Notes under the pieces: generated by a model
Told to the model about the DNA's origin: nothing
What the model saw: only the letters and a program-made list of their open reading frames with translations
Database searches by the model: none
NCBI GenBank assembly: GCA_030428255.1
Contig: JAUIBT010000009.1
Coordinates: forward strand, 57,430-121,429
Direction of reading: 5' to 3'
DNA from: Alphaproteobacteria bacterium
GTDB lineage: Bacteria > Pseudomonadota > Alphaproteobacteria > UBA7985 > JAUIBT01
DNA: 64,000 nt
Translations under genes and position numbers: made by a program
Part shown: piece after piece, positions 52,492 through 61,508 of the stretch
Numbering within the stretch: the stretch's first letter is position 1
Layout: each line of letters opens with the position of its first letter

Positions 52492-53987
52492 GCCCCACGC
52501 TCGCATTGATAAGCCTGGGCCTGTTGACCGTTGCGGTCCTGCTGTCGGGCCTGCCGGTGGGGCTCGCCCTTGCTGCGGCGGGCCTTGCAGTTGTTGGGTT
52601 GAGCGCGGCAGTCAGCGCGGCGATGACGGGCCAACTGTCTTGGTCCGCGCTTGAGGCCTACCAGGTGCTGCCCGACCGCTTGCTCGACGGCATCGCTTTC
52701 AATCAAACGCTGTTGGCCATTCCCTTGTTCTTGCTGATGGGCAGCCTGCTGCAATCCTCTCGCTTGATCGAAGATGTTCTACGCCCCTTGGGCCGTCAGA
52801 GCCGTGCTCTGCCGCCCTCAGTGGTGGCGGTAGGCGGTATCTTGGGCGCCAGTTCGGGCGTCGTTGGTGCCAGCGTTACGGCCCTGGGCCTCATGACCCT
52901 GCCGGCCCTGCTCAAACGCGGCCTGTCGGCCAGCGCGGCGTCGGGCTTGGTGGCTGCGGCCGGGGCCTTGGGGCAGGTGGTGCCGCCCTCAATCGTGCTG
53001 CTGGTTCTGGCCGACCAGGTGAGCCAGACCTATACCGCTGCCCAGTACAAGGCGGGCAATTTCGCCCCCGACGTGGTTAGCGCGGGCCAGGTGTTCAACG
53101 CCGCTTTGCTGCCCGCCTTGGTGTTGGTGCTGCTCTATGGCCTTTATGCGCTGGGCCTGACGGGTGCTTCTGACGGCACGCCGCCATCGCGCAGCCGGCC
53201 AAACTGGTGGTGCTTGGGCCCGGTGGGTCGGCAAGCCCTGCTGGCCCTGGCGGCCCTGCTACTGTTGGCCGGGACCGTGCTGGGCGGCATCTTGTTGGGC
53301 TGGTATCCGCCGTCGCAGGCTGCGGTGGTGGGCGTTGCCATGGCCAGCATGCTGGCTGCGCTCAGGCGCAGTTCGCCGCGGCAGCGCTGGTGGCTCTGGG
53401 CAGCGCTGGCGATCAGCGCTCTGGTCTGGTCCTTGCCCGCAGCGCGCGTACCAGTGGGCCTGGCGCTGGCGGCGTTGGCGTGGCTGCAATTGGCGCGGCT
53501 TGGCCTGGCTGGCCCGGTTTTGGATCGCGCCATTCACCTCACAGGGGTGATCTTTTTCATTCTGCTGGGCGCGGCGGTCTATACCATTAGCCTCAAGATC
53601 ATTGGCGGCGATCGGGTGATTCGCGCGCTGCTTGACCCTTTGTTGGCGCGCGACCCGCGCCTGCTGTTGGCGGCCTTGCTGGGCCTCATGTTCCTGTTGG
53701 GCTTCTTTTTTGAATTCCTAGAGATCGTTTTGATCCTGGTGCCGACCGTCTGCCCGGTGCTGTTCGCAAGCGATGTCAACCCGGTCTGGGTGGCGGTGCT
53801 GATGGCCTTGGTGCTGCAGACCTCGTTTCTAACCCCGCCCTTTGGTGTGGCCTTGTTCTATCTGCGTGCGGTGGCCCCGCCGCAGGTGACGACCCTGGCG
53901 CTCTATCGCGGCGTCTGGCCCTATGTCGGGCTGCAAACCCTGGTACTGGCGCTGGTTTGGGTCTGGCCGGGCATGCTGTTGGGTTAA
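52488..53987 (+). CDS. Second TRAP large permease (DctM family)
   Basis: 499 residues. Same landmarks as the first: GLPVGLALAAAGLAVVG, LAIPLFLLMGSLLQSSRL, GALGQVVPPSIVLLVLADQ, and the end TSFLTPPFGVALFYLRAVAPPQ. It has a shorter central insert than the first copy. Both permease pairs belong to the FcbT2/FcbT3 branch, so this looks like a second, diverged transporter. It lacks a partner binding protein here; it may use the upstream one or one elsewhere. Followed by 170 bases with no gene before the LysR gene on the other strand. Confidence 0.85.
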   Translation: MSPTLALISLGLLTVAVLLSGLPVGLALAAAGLAVVGLSAAVSAAMTGQLSWSALEAYQVLPDRLLDGIAFNQTLLAIPLFLLMGSLLQSSRLIEDVLRPLGRQSRALPPSVVAVGGILGASSGVVGASVTALGLMTLPALLKRGLSASAASGLVAAAGALGQVVPPSIVLLVLADQVSQTYTAAQYKAGNFAPDVVSAGQVFNAALLPALVLVLLYGLYALGLTGASDGTPPSRSRPNWWCLGPVGRQALLALAALLLLAGTVLGGILLGWYPPSQAAVVGVAMASMLAALRRSSPRQRWWLWAALAISALVWSLPAARVPVGLALAALAWLQLARLGLAGPVLDRAIHLTGVIFFILLGAAVYTISLKIIGGDRVIRALLDPLLARDPRLLLAALLGLMFLLGFFFEFLEIVLILVPTVCPVLFASDVNPVWVAVLMALVLQTSFLTPPFGVALFYLRAVAPPQVTTLALYRGVWPYVGLQTLVLALVWVWPGMLLG

Positions 53988-54158
53988 TGCCAAAGCTGCC
54001 AAAGTCGGGTCGCTCCATGCCCTGCTACGCAGTGATTCGTCCTGTATTGCAATACCTTAGCATAGAGCAAAGCAGTCACTGCGGCGCGGCGCTGGTATGA
54101 ACTGCTTGTGCGCCTGTCTCGGGTCCGCGGGAAGGAGCGGGTCCTTCGGCCGGTGGCG

Positions 54159-55034
54159 TCAGCCGGCTTGCAAAGCGGGCATGTGACGGACGGTTTTCAA
54201 GAACTCCTGAACCTTCTCGGTCCTGTGCAAATCGACATGGGTAACGATCCAAATCGGGGCACCCCAGTCTGAGCGCGAGGGCATAACGGGCAGCAGGCGA
54301 TCATCGCCGCGTGCCTCAAATTCGGGAAGAAATCCTAGGCCGAGCCCCTCAAGGACGGCAGCGTGCTGCACGGTCTGGCTCTGGGTGCAGAGGGCCAGTT
54401 GGGCTTGGCTGACCGTCTCGGCCATCCAACTGGCATAGGGCAAGGGGCTGGAAGGGTTGATACTGCCGACAAAGCGATGGGCGCTGAGAGCCTGCGGATC
54501 TGGCATGCCATGACGCGCAACGTAGGCCTTACTGACATACAGACCGAAGGGAAAGTGCCCATAGAGCTGCACGACATAATCGAGCGTCTCCGGTTTTGGG
54601 CCTGCACGAAAAGCCACGTGCGCTTCGCCCAATTCCAGGCGGCTGAGTTGAGTGCCAGCGATGAACTCCAGCGCAATATCCGGTTGGCGGCGCTGGAACT
54701 CGGCGATCGCTGGCATGAGCATGGGCGCAAAGCGCGACAGGGCCGTGACGATCAGCCTGCCCGACAAGCGACCGGCGCGCGCCTGGCTTCTGCCGATCAG
54801 GTCGCGGAACATGTCGTCGGCCCGGTCGGTGACCTCAAGCATCTGCTGGCCGGTCTCGGTCAGGGTATAGCCGCGGGCGTGGCGTTGGAACAAGGGGGTA
54901 CCAAAGCTTTGCTCCAGCAAGTCGATATGGCGGTTGACGGTGGCGCGGTGGACGCCCAGCGCCTTTGCGGCTGCACTCACGGTCCCATGGCGGGCCAGCA
55001 TCAGGGCGGTACGCAGTTCATTCCAGTGATCCAT
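54159..55034 (-). CDS. LysR-family transcriptional regulator
   Basis: 291 residues. N-terminal winged helix (about 4-62): LRTALMLARHGTVSAAAKALGVHRATVNRHIDLLE, then FQRHARGYTLTETG. The effector domain spans about 90-285. It is divergent from the FMN reductase gene with 136 bases between, the classic LysR arrangement in which the regulator controls its neighbour. No clear T-N11-A operator could be fixed by eye. The ligand is unknown. Confidence 0.9.
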   Translation of the reverse strand: MDHWNELRTALMLARHGTVSAAAKALGVHRATVNRHIDLLEQSFGTPLFQRHARGYTLTETGQQMLEVTDRADDMFRDLIGRSQARAGRLSGRLIVTALSRFAPMLMPAIAEFQRRQPDIALEFIAGTQLSRLELGEAHVAFRAGPKPETLDYVVQLYGHFPFGLYVSKAYVARHGMPDPQALSAHRFVGSINPSSPLPYASWMAETVSQAQLALCTQSQTVQHAAVLEGLGLGFLPEFEARGDDRLLPVMPSRSDWGAPIWIVTHVDLHRTEKVQEFLKTVRHMPALQAG

Positions 55035-55170
55035 CAGCCGACCTCGTTATGACATGTCGCATCAACGCGCAGAACATGCGCGCCAAGGTATCTTTACGTA
55101 TCGCATCGCGCACATCAAGTTTCCTTGCATGGGACGCCCTCCTTGGCGTTTGACCGTTTCAATAGGACTT

Positions 55171-55722
55171 ATGATGAAGATTCTCGCCTTTGCCGCCTCC
55201 AACAGCCGCAATTCAATCAACCGCAAGCTTGTAGGCTATGCCACCGAGCGCTTGCGCCTCATGTTCCCTGGCCTCAGGGTCAAAACACTTGATATTAACG
55301 ACTACGAGATGCCGATTTATTCCGCAGACCGTGAGGCGGAGGCTGGAATCCCGGCGCCTGCGCGTGATTTCTATGACATCATCGGCGCGGCAGATGCGGT
55401 GTTGGTGTCCTTCGCTGAGCACAATGGCAGCACCACGGCGGCTTGGAAGAACATCTTCGACTGGATGAGCCGCATCGACAAAAAGGTATGGCAGGGCAAG
55501 CCCCTGGTTATGCTCGCCGCATCGCCAGGCGCGCGGGGCGGTGCCAACGTCTTGGCGAGTCAAGCGACGACCGCACCGCATTTCGGGGCGGATCTCAAGG
55601 GAACGCATGGGGTCGGCGACTGGTACCAGGTTTGGGATGACAGCGAAGGTAAGTTGCTGAGCCAAGACGATATCGACGCCCTTGACTCGCACATCGGTTT
55701 GCTGGTGCCAGAGCTGGTTTGA
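55171..55722 (+). CDS. NAD(P)H-dependent FMN reductase (NADPH_FMN_red family)
   Basis: 183 residues from the ATG at 55171 (AATAGGACTT; a second ATG follows at once). The flavodoxin-like fold starts MKILAFAASNSRNSINRKLV, with the phosphate loop ASNSRNSIN, and has NGSTTAAWKNIFDW and LAASPGARGGANVL, the flavin-binding loops of this family (similar to chromate reductase YieF and azoreductase-like enzymes). Likely reduces FMN or quinones using NAD(P)H. It is adjacent to and divergent from a LysR regulator. Confidence 0.88.
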   Translation: MMKILAFAASNSRNSINRKLVGYATERLRLMFPGLRVKTLDINDYEMPIYSADREAEAGIPAPARDFYDIIGAADAVLVSFAEHNGSTTAAWKNIFDWMSRIDKKVWQGKPLVMLAASPGARGGANVLASQATTAPHFGADLKGTHGVGDWYQVWDDSEGKLLSQDDIDALDSHIGLLVPELV

Positions 55723-55765
55723 GCCGATATGCTGGTGGCATCACGCTGCACGTTAGGTCGCGCGC

Positions 55766-58700
55766 CTAGGCGACCAGGCGCTCGGCTTCGTTCAAGTCCA
55801 GGCTGACCAAGGTCGAGACGCCTTGTTCTTGCATGGTCACGCCGAATAAGCGGTCCATTCGGGCCATGGACACCGGGTGGTGGGTGACGACCAAGAAGCG
55901 CGTGCCGGTGGTCTCGCCCAAGCGGCGCACGATGACGCAAAAGCGGTCCACGTTGGCCTCGTCCAGCGGCGCGTCCACTTCGTCCAGCACGCAAATCGGC
56001 GCTGGGTTGACCAGGAAGACCGCGAACAGCAGCGAGATGGCGCTCATGGTCTGCTCGCCACCGGACAACAACGACATGGATTGCAACTTCTTGCCAGGCG
56101 GCTGAGCATAGACCTCAAGCCCCGCCTCCAATGGGTCGTCGCTCTCGATCAGCTCCAGGCTGGCGCGACCGCCGCCAAACAGCTCGGTGAACAGGTCCTT
56201 AAAGCGGGTGTTGATGGCCTCGTAGGCCTCCAACACGCGCTGGCGGGCCTCTTTGTTGAGGGTCGAGATGGTGCGGCGCAGCTTGGCGATGGCCTCTTCC
56301 AGTTCGGCCTTTTCGCTCTCAAAGTCCTGGGCCGAGCTTTGGATCTCTTCGGCCTCTTGGGCGGCGCGCAGGTTGACGGCCCCCAGAGCGGCGCGTTGGC
56401 CCTTGGCGGTCTCCAAGCGTTGCGCCAGAACCTCACGCGCGGGTCGCGCGTCGGCGTCATTCAGGTCGAGCTGGCATTTGGCACAGATGCCGTCGGGGGT
56501 CATGCCGTGGGTCTCTGACAGGCGCGCGCGCAGGGCCAGGGTCTGGTCTCGCGCGCCCTCGGCCAGGGTCTCGGCACGAATCAACGCACCTTGTGCGGCT
56601 TGAGCGCTCTGCTCGGCGGCTTTGAGCGCCCGTTTGTGGCTGTCGATCTCGGCCTCGGCGTCGCGCAGGGCCTTGGCGGCCAGGTTGTGTTGCGCCGCTA
56701 GGGTCTGTTCCTGCCCGTTGTGGCTTTCAACCGTTTGGCTCAGCTCTGCTTGGCGCAGCTCCAGCGCCGCGATTTCGTCGGTTAGGGCCTGGCAGCGTTG
56801 ATCGAATGAGGCCTGCTGCGCCTTGGCGGCTTCGGCGCGTTCGGCCCAAATCGTGCGTTCACGGGCAATGGCGCTCAGGCGCTCTTGGGCGCGTAAGCTG
56901 GCCTGCTTGACGCCATCCAGGGCGCTGCGCTCCTGGCCCAGGAGGCGGCGTTGGTCTTGCAGGGCCAGCGAGTCGGCGCTGATCTGCTGCGCCAATTGCG
57001 AGGTGTCGGGCAGGGCTTGCCACTTCTCGTCCAGCTCTTGCAGCAGCGCTTGGGTGCGCTCCCGCTCGTTCGCGGCTTGCTGGGCCTGGGCCTCTAGGCT
57101 GGTGAGCTGCTTGCGTTGACCGTCGAGCGCCTGTTGCTGGCGGGCGAGCGCCTGCTCGGCCTGGGTCAGAGCGGTTTGCTGGCTCTGGCGCTGGGCGCGC
57201 AGATCACGCAGGGCGGCTTGGCTGGCTTGGCGCGCGGTCTGTGCGGACTGGCTGGCCGCTTGCGCGCTCTGCCAGTCTTGGCGCAGGCTGGGCAGTTGCG
57301 GGTCCAGGGCCTCCAAACGTTCCTGGTGGCGCAAACGCTCGGCCAAGCTGGTGTCGCCTGCCTTCGGGTCAGCGATCACGCCATCCCACGCCAGCAACCA
57401 GCCCTCGCGTGTCACCAGCATTTGGCCGGCCTTCAACGCGGATTGCTGTTGGCGTGCGTCCGCCAGGCTCTCCACCAGGCCAACGCCTTGGAAGCGGCGC
57501 GCCAGGGCAGGCGGCAGGCTCAGGTGCGCGGCCAGAGGCGTGCTGCCCGGCGGCGGGGTCAGATCGTCCAGAAGATCCAGCGCCTGCCATCCCCCGCTGT
57601 TGAGGTCGCCGGAGGCGGCCAGGCGGGCTTGCGCGCCCAAGACCGCTGCGACCGCAGCGGCCAACTCTGCGGGTGCGCGCATGCTGCTGGCCAAAGGCTG
57701 GCCCGCGCTTTGGCTCGCAGGCTTGGCGCTGCCATCTGCGGCCAGGCCCAGAAGACGCCGCAGGCTGGCGATTTCGCCCTCAAGGCTGGCAAAGGCTTGC
57801 TTGGCGCTGGCTTCGGTTTCGCGCGCGCTTTGTTCTTGGCTTTGCTCGCTCTCCAGCCGGTCTTCCAGGCTTGAAAGGCGCTCGGTCAGCGCGGCCAAGT
57901 GGGCCTGGCCATCGCTCACGGCGTTCTGGGCGGCCACCAGCTCGTCGTCACCGGCCAGCGCTGCTTCTAATGCCTGGCGCTTGGTCTCTAGCTGTTGGAC
58001 CTGAGCGTGACGCGCCTCCAGGTCGCGGCGCGCGCGCTGGCGCTGGCTTTCCAGCGCGGCGGCTTGGCTGGAGAGCGCGGCTTGGTCTTGGCGTTTGGCT
58101 TGCAAGGCCTCGTCCAAGCTGCGCAGCCCCTCGCTCAAGCTGCGCACGCTGGCCTCATAGCGGGCAAGGGACTCACGCTGGCGGGCTTGGTCTTCGGTCA
58201 GGCTGGCTTGCTCGGCGGCGAGTTTGGTCTCGGTCTGCCCGGCTTGTTCTAAAATTGCGGTCTCGCGCGCCAGGTCTTGGTGGAGTTGCTCCAGGCTGGC
58301 GCGGGCGCTCTCGGCTTGGGCTTGCGCGCGGGCCAGCTCGGCGCGGCTCTGGTCGCGGGTCAGGCGCAGGGCTTGCAGGGCGGTGGCCGCGGCTTGTTCT
58401 TGTCCGCGTAAGGGGGCAAGTTGGCCCTCGTGCTCGCTAAACAGGGTGTTTTGTTTGGCTAGGGCGGCTTCGGCCTCAGCGGCAGCGTGCTGACACCGCG
58501 TCAGCTCCTGCGCGGCGGCCTCCACCACCTGGGCTTGGTGCAGCCAGTCCAAAGCGGCGATTTGCAGATCCAACAGGCGGATTTCTTCGGACAGGTTGCG
58601 GTACTTCTCGGCCTGGCGCGACTGGCGCATCAGCTCGCGCCTGCGTGCGCCCATGTCCGACAGCACTTCGTCCAAGCGCTGCAGATTGGTTTCGGCGCTT

Positions 58701-59257
58701 TTCAGGCGCAGGTTGGCCTCGTGGCGACGCGTGCGCAGGCCGCCGATGCCAGCGGCCTCCTCCAGCAACATGCGGCGCTCAGAGGGTTTGGCGGTAATGA
58801 TGGCGTTGATCTTGCCCTGGCCCACCAGCGAGGTCGAGCTGGCGCCCGACGCGCTGTCCGTGAACAAGAGCTGCACGTCGCGCGCGCGCACCTCTTGACC
58901 GTTGACGCGATAAGTCGAGCCCCGGTCGCGGTCGATTTTGCGGCTGATTTCCAGATCATCGAAGTGATTGAAAGCTGAAGTCACCGAGCGCTGTTGATTG
59001 TCCAGCGAGATCACCACTTCGGCCAGATTGCGCGCCGGGCGCTTTTCGGTGCCAGCAAAGATCACGTCCGCCATTTCACCACCGCGCAACCGCTTGGCTG
59101 AGGTCTCGCCCATGGCCCAGCGCAAGGCTTCGACCAGATTGGACTTTCCGCAGCCATTTGGGCCGACGATGCCGGTCAGACCGGGCCGGATCGGCAGGTC
59201 TGTGGCCTCGACGAAGGACTTAAAGCCCTGAATGCGCAGTTTGGTGAAATTGATCAC
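55766..59257 (-). CDS. smc: Chromosome segregation ATPase SMC
   Basis: 1163 residues, typical length. Head: Walker A GPNGCGKSNL (residues 32-41). Two long coiled coils (about 165-480 and 660-1000) rich in Ala, Glu, Gln and Arg flank a hinge (about 490-650). The C-terminal head has the signature LLSGGEQTM and Walker B ICVLDEVDAPLDEANV. It forms the condensin dimer with ScpA and ScpB, organising and segregating the chromosome. On the minus strand it follows dsbA by 35 bases. Confidence 0.96.
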   Translation of the reverse strand: MINFTKLRIQGFKSFVEATDLPIRPGLTGIVGPNGCGKSNLVEALRWAMGETSAKRLRGGEMADVIFAGTEKRPARNLAEVVISLDNQQRSVTSAFNHFDDLEISRKIDRDRGSTYRVNGQEVRARDVQLLFTDSASGASSTSLVGQGKINAIITAKPSERRMLLEEAAGIGGLRTRRHEANLRLKSAETNLQRLDEVLSDMGARRRELMRQSRQAEKYRNLSEEIRLLDLQIAALDWLHQAQVVEAAAQELTRCQHAAAEAEAALAKQNTLFSEHEGQLAPLRGQEQAAATALQALRLTRDQSRAELARAQAQAESARASLEQLHQDLARETAILEQAGQTETKLAAEQASLTEDQARQRESLARYEASVRSLSEGLRSLDEALQAKRQDQAALSSQAAALESQRQRARRDLEARHAQVQQLETKRQALEAALAGDDELVAAQNAVSDGQAHLAALTERLSSLEDRLESEQSQEQSARETEASAKQAFASLEGEIASLRRLLGLAADGSAKPASQSAGQPLASSMRAPAELAAAVAAVLGAQARLAASGDLNSGGWQALDLLDDLTPPPGSTPLAAHLSLPPALARRFQGVGLVESLADARQQQSALKAGQMLVTREGWLLAWDGVIADPKAGDTSLAERLRHQERLEALDPQLPSLRQDWQSAQAASQSAQTARQASQAALRDLRAQRQSQQTALTQAEQALARQQQALDGQRKQLTSLEAQAQQAANERERTQALLQELDEKWQALPDTSQLAQQISADSLALQDQRRLLGQERSALDGVKQASLRAQERLSAIARERTIWAERAEAAKAQQASFDQRCQALTDEIAALELRQAELSQTVESHNGQEQTLAAQHNLAAKALRDAEAEIDSHKRALKAAEQSAQAAQGALIRAETLAEGARDQTLALRARLSETHGMTPDGICAKCQLDLNDADARPAREVLAQRLETAKGQRAALGAVNLRAAQEAEEIQSSAQDFESEKAELEEAIAKLRRTISTLNKEARQRVLEAYEAINTRFKDLFTELFGGGRASLELIESDDPLEAGLEVYAQPPGKKLQSMSLLSGGEQTMSAISLLFAVFLVNPAPICVLDEVDAPLDEANVDRFCVIVRRLGETTGTRFLVVTHHPVSMARMDRLFGVTMQEQGVSTLVSLDLNEAERLVA

Positions 59258-59292
59258 AAGGCGGCTCTGTGCTGACCGAAGGCAATCGGGGC

Positions 59293-60030
59293 CTAGTTGG
59301 ACTGATTGACCAAGCGGGTGATGTCACCAATCGAGCGATCACCGCGGTAGTGCCGGTTGTTGATGAACAGGGTTGGCGTGGAGTTGACGCCCAGCCCTTC
59401 CGCCTCCTGACGCGCGCGCAACAGCTTGTCTTGCAGCTCTTTGTTTTGGAAACAGGCGTCGAACTCTGCCTGGCTTGTGGCCATGGTCAGGGCAATCTCG
59501 CGCGGAATCTTCAGATAGTCTTTGTTGGCGTCATTGATCCACTCGGGCTGCTTTTCATAGATGGCCTTGGTGAACAAAGCCTGCTTCTCGGCGGGCAGGC
59601 AGCGGTTCATGATCGAAATCTGGAAGGCAAAGCGGTCCAGCGGAAAGTCGCGATAGATGAACTTGACCTTGCCGGTGGCAATCAGGCGATCAACGATGTC
59701 TTGGAACTGCGTGGTGTGGAAGTTTTGGCAGTGGCCGCAGGTGAAAGAGGCGTACTCGGTGATTGTCACCGGCGCGTCCATGTTGCCCAAAATGACATCA
59801 AAATCATACAGGCCGGTGCCCAGGTTGCCGTCGTTGCCCGGCCCGACGAGGCCAGCGGCAGAGGCACTGGTAACGGGCAGATCCGCAATAGCAGTTGTCG
59901 AGGTGGGCGCTTCGTTGGTTTCGTCTTGGCTGCCGCCGAACAGGCTCTTGTGGAAGAAGGCCGAGGCTGCGCCAGCGCTTACAACCACCAGCAGCGCTGC
60001 GGCTGCGAGAGACACCGTCATCTTTTTCAT
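59293..60030 (-). CDS. DsbA-family thiol:disulfide protein
   Basis: 245 residues with a signal peptide (about 1-24) and a linker of low complexity, then a thioredoxin-like fold with active site C98-G-H-C101 (FTCGHCQNF). The DsbA_4/Com1-like type has an inserted helical domain, and the cis-proline region reads STPTLFINNRHYRG. CGHC, rather than CPHC, is common in this branch. It is periplasmic and may oxidise or isomerise disulfides. It is upstream of smc in the dciA-dsbA-smc order that recurs in alphaproteobacteria. Confidence 0.92.
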   Translation of the reverse strand: MKKMTVSLAAAALLVVVSAGAASAFFHKSLFGGSQDETNEAPTSTTAIADLPVTSASAAGLVGPGNDGNLGTGLYDFDVILGNMDAPVTITEYASFTCGHCQNFHTTQFQDIVDRLIATGKVKFIYRDFPLDRFAFQISIMNRCLPAEKQALFTKAIYEKQPEWINDANKDYLKIPREIALTMATSQAEFDACFQNKELQDKLLRARQEAEGLGVNSTPTLFINNRHYRGDRSIGDITRLVNQSN

Positions 60031-60162
60031 CGTCTAAGTTCCTTGTGCTTGACATGAGCGATGGAAAGACCGGCTCAAGCCAGGCGCACCGGGCGCTTTG
60101 GGCCGAACCAGTCTGAAGTCTTAAGGGCCCAAAACCGCCATGCCAAGTCGCGAAATCGCTCC

Positions 60163-60669
60163 CTAGGAGCTTGTTGATTTCTGCTTGATTATCGCTTGCA
60201 GGCGTGCAAGCCGCGCCGCCAGCTCTGGGTCGTTGATGCTGGTATCGGGCAAAGACGACAAATCCACGGCAGCCAGGGCCTCGTCTTGGTCACGATTTTG
60301 TGTTTTTGCAGGGACGGCCGGGCGCGGCGCAAAGGGCTGGCTCACCTGCTTGAGCCGCAAGCTTTGCACCAGATCAAAGCCGAAATAGCGATTGACGGCT
60401 TGCAAGATTTGCGGGCTAGTTTGCTGAACTTCCAGCAAAAAAACCCGCTGTACATAGACCTCAAGCACCGCGCCTTGGCCGCGTTTTTCTGTGCCTTTGC
60501 TCGATGTCGCTGCCGCGCCGGGGGCGTGCAGCCGTGCGGGTCGCAGCCAGGCGTCCAGCTCTTCGCCTACCACTTGAGGCCAGTCGCGACGCAAGGCCAA
60601 CTCATAGCTGGACCGCCCCCGCAAGGCGCGTTGAGTCAGCTTGGGCAGCACTCTGGACAGGCGTTTCAC
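60163..60669 (-). CDS. dciA: DUF721/DciA family protein (replicative helicase loader type)
   Basis: 168 residues from a GTG at 60669 (GGGGA nine bases upstream), which gives MKRLSRVLPKLTQRALRGRSS, the usual start; an ATG at 60768 adds 33 atypical residues. The DUF721 domain includes LRRDWPQVVGEELDAW and an RVFLLEVQQTSPQILQAVNRYFG core. The C-terminal tail is polar with an LARLQAIIKQ helix. DciA proteins interact with DnaB in bacteria that lack DnaC. It lies between mutY/Nudix (plus) and dsbA. Confidence 0.82.
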   Translation of the reverse strand: MKRLSRVLPKLTQRALRGRSSYELALRRDWPQVVGEELDAWLRPARLHAPGAAATSSKGTEKRGQGAVLEVYVQRVFLLEVQQTSPQILQAVNRYFGFDLVQSLRLKQVSQPFAPRPAVPAKTQNRDQDEALAAVDLSSLPDTSINDPELAARLARLQAIIKQKSTSS

Positions 60670-61014
60670 AGCAAGTTGTCCCCAAATCTTCGCGGAAAGG
60701 TTGCAGATTGCGCGCGCCGCGCAGCCTTTTGTGGTGATGCAGATTAGCAGCTCGCAGCCAATCTGCAAAGCCCGCCATCAACCGTGGGGCATCGCGAAAT
60801 GCCAACGCTCACAAAATGCAACACGACTGATAAAAACCGTGAGATGGCCGATTTTGACCCTAGCTTTGCCATGTTCCCGCCCGGTTTGCGGACGACCCCT
60901 TAAGCAGCGAAAACCCCAGGATTTCGGAAGAGGCCAGGGTTTCGTCGGTGCGTCGTTCTGAACGGACCGCTCGCTTTTAACGCCTAATCTCGTCACTCTC
61001 GATCACGCAAAGGC

Positions 61015-61491
61015 ATGACCATGATGGCTCTCACCCCAGACCAGTTGCAAGAGCGCAGCACGGCCGTTGGTGCGCTCATCTATCGCCCAGGACGTGGGCT
61101 CTATTTGCAGCGACAGCGCCAGAACCGGGGCTATTGCCAAGAGAGCTGGGACATGCCTACAACCACCATGGCCAAGCACGAATCTGTGCCCGAAACGCTG
61201 GCGCGCCAAATCCAAGGCGAGACCGGCTGGACCCTGAAGGATGTCAAGGCGTTGCTGGGCCATCGCGTGTGGAACGATGGCGAGCCTGAAGCCGGCCAGT
61301 GGCGCTCACACTGGGTAGATGAGTACGACTTTCTGGTCACAGTCGAAGAAGACAGCGCCCCCACAAAGCAAAGCGACGAGATCCAGGGCTGGCAATGGCT
61401 GACCCGTGACGACCTGGCGGCGCTGGAGCAATCAGAAAAGAAGCACGTTCACGCCATGGTTAAGAACGCCATGGACTATCTGGGTCTTTAG
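61015..61491 (+). CDS. Nudix-fold protein with degenerate box
   Basis: 158 residues. The fold is recognisable (AVGALIYRPGRGLYLQRQ..., ESWDMPTTTMAKHESVPETLARQ, QIQGETGW), but the Nudix box is altered. The usual G-x5-E-x7-REUxEE-x-GU reads with no first Gly, and RQIQGETGW replaces REUxEExGU, so two catalytic acids are missing or changed. It may bind rather than hydrolyse a nucleotide. It is 17 bases from mutY, which acts in the 8-oxoguanine system with MutT; a role in that system is only suggested by position. Confidence 0.75.
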   Translation: MTMMALTPDQLQERSTAVGALIYRPGRGLYLQRQRQNRGYCQESWDMPTTTMAKHESVPETLARQIQGETGWTLKDVKALLGHRVWNDGEPEAGQWRSHWVDEYDFLVTVEEDSAPTKQSDEIQGWQWLTRDDLAALEQSEKKHVHAMVKNAMDYLGL

Positions 61492-61508
61492 GCGAACTGC
61501 CGGCCCAG

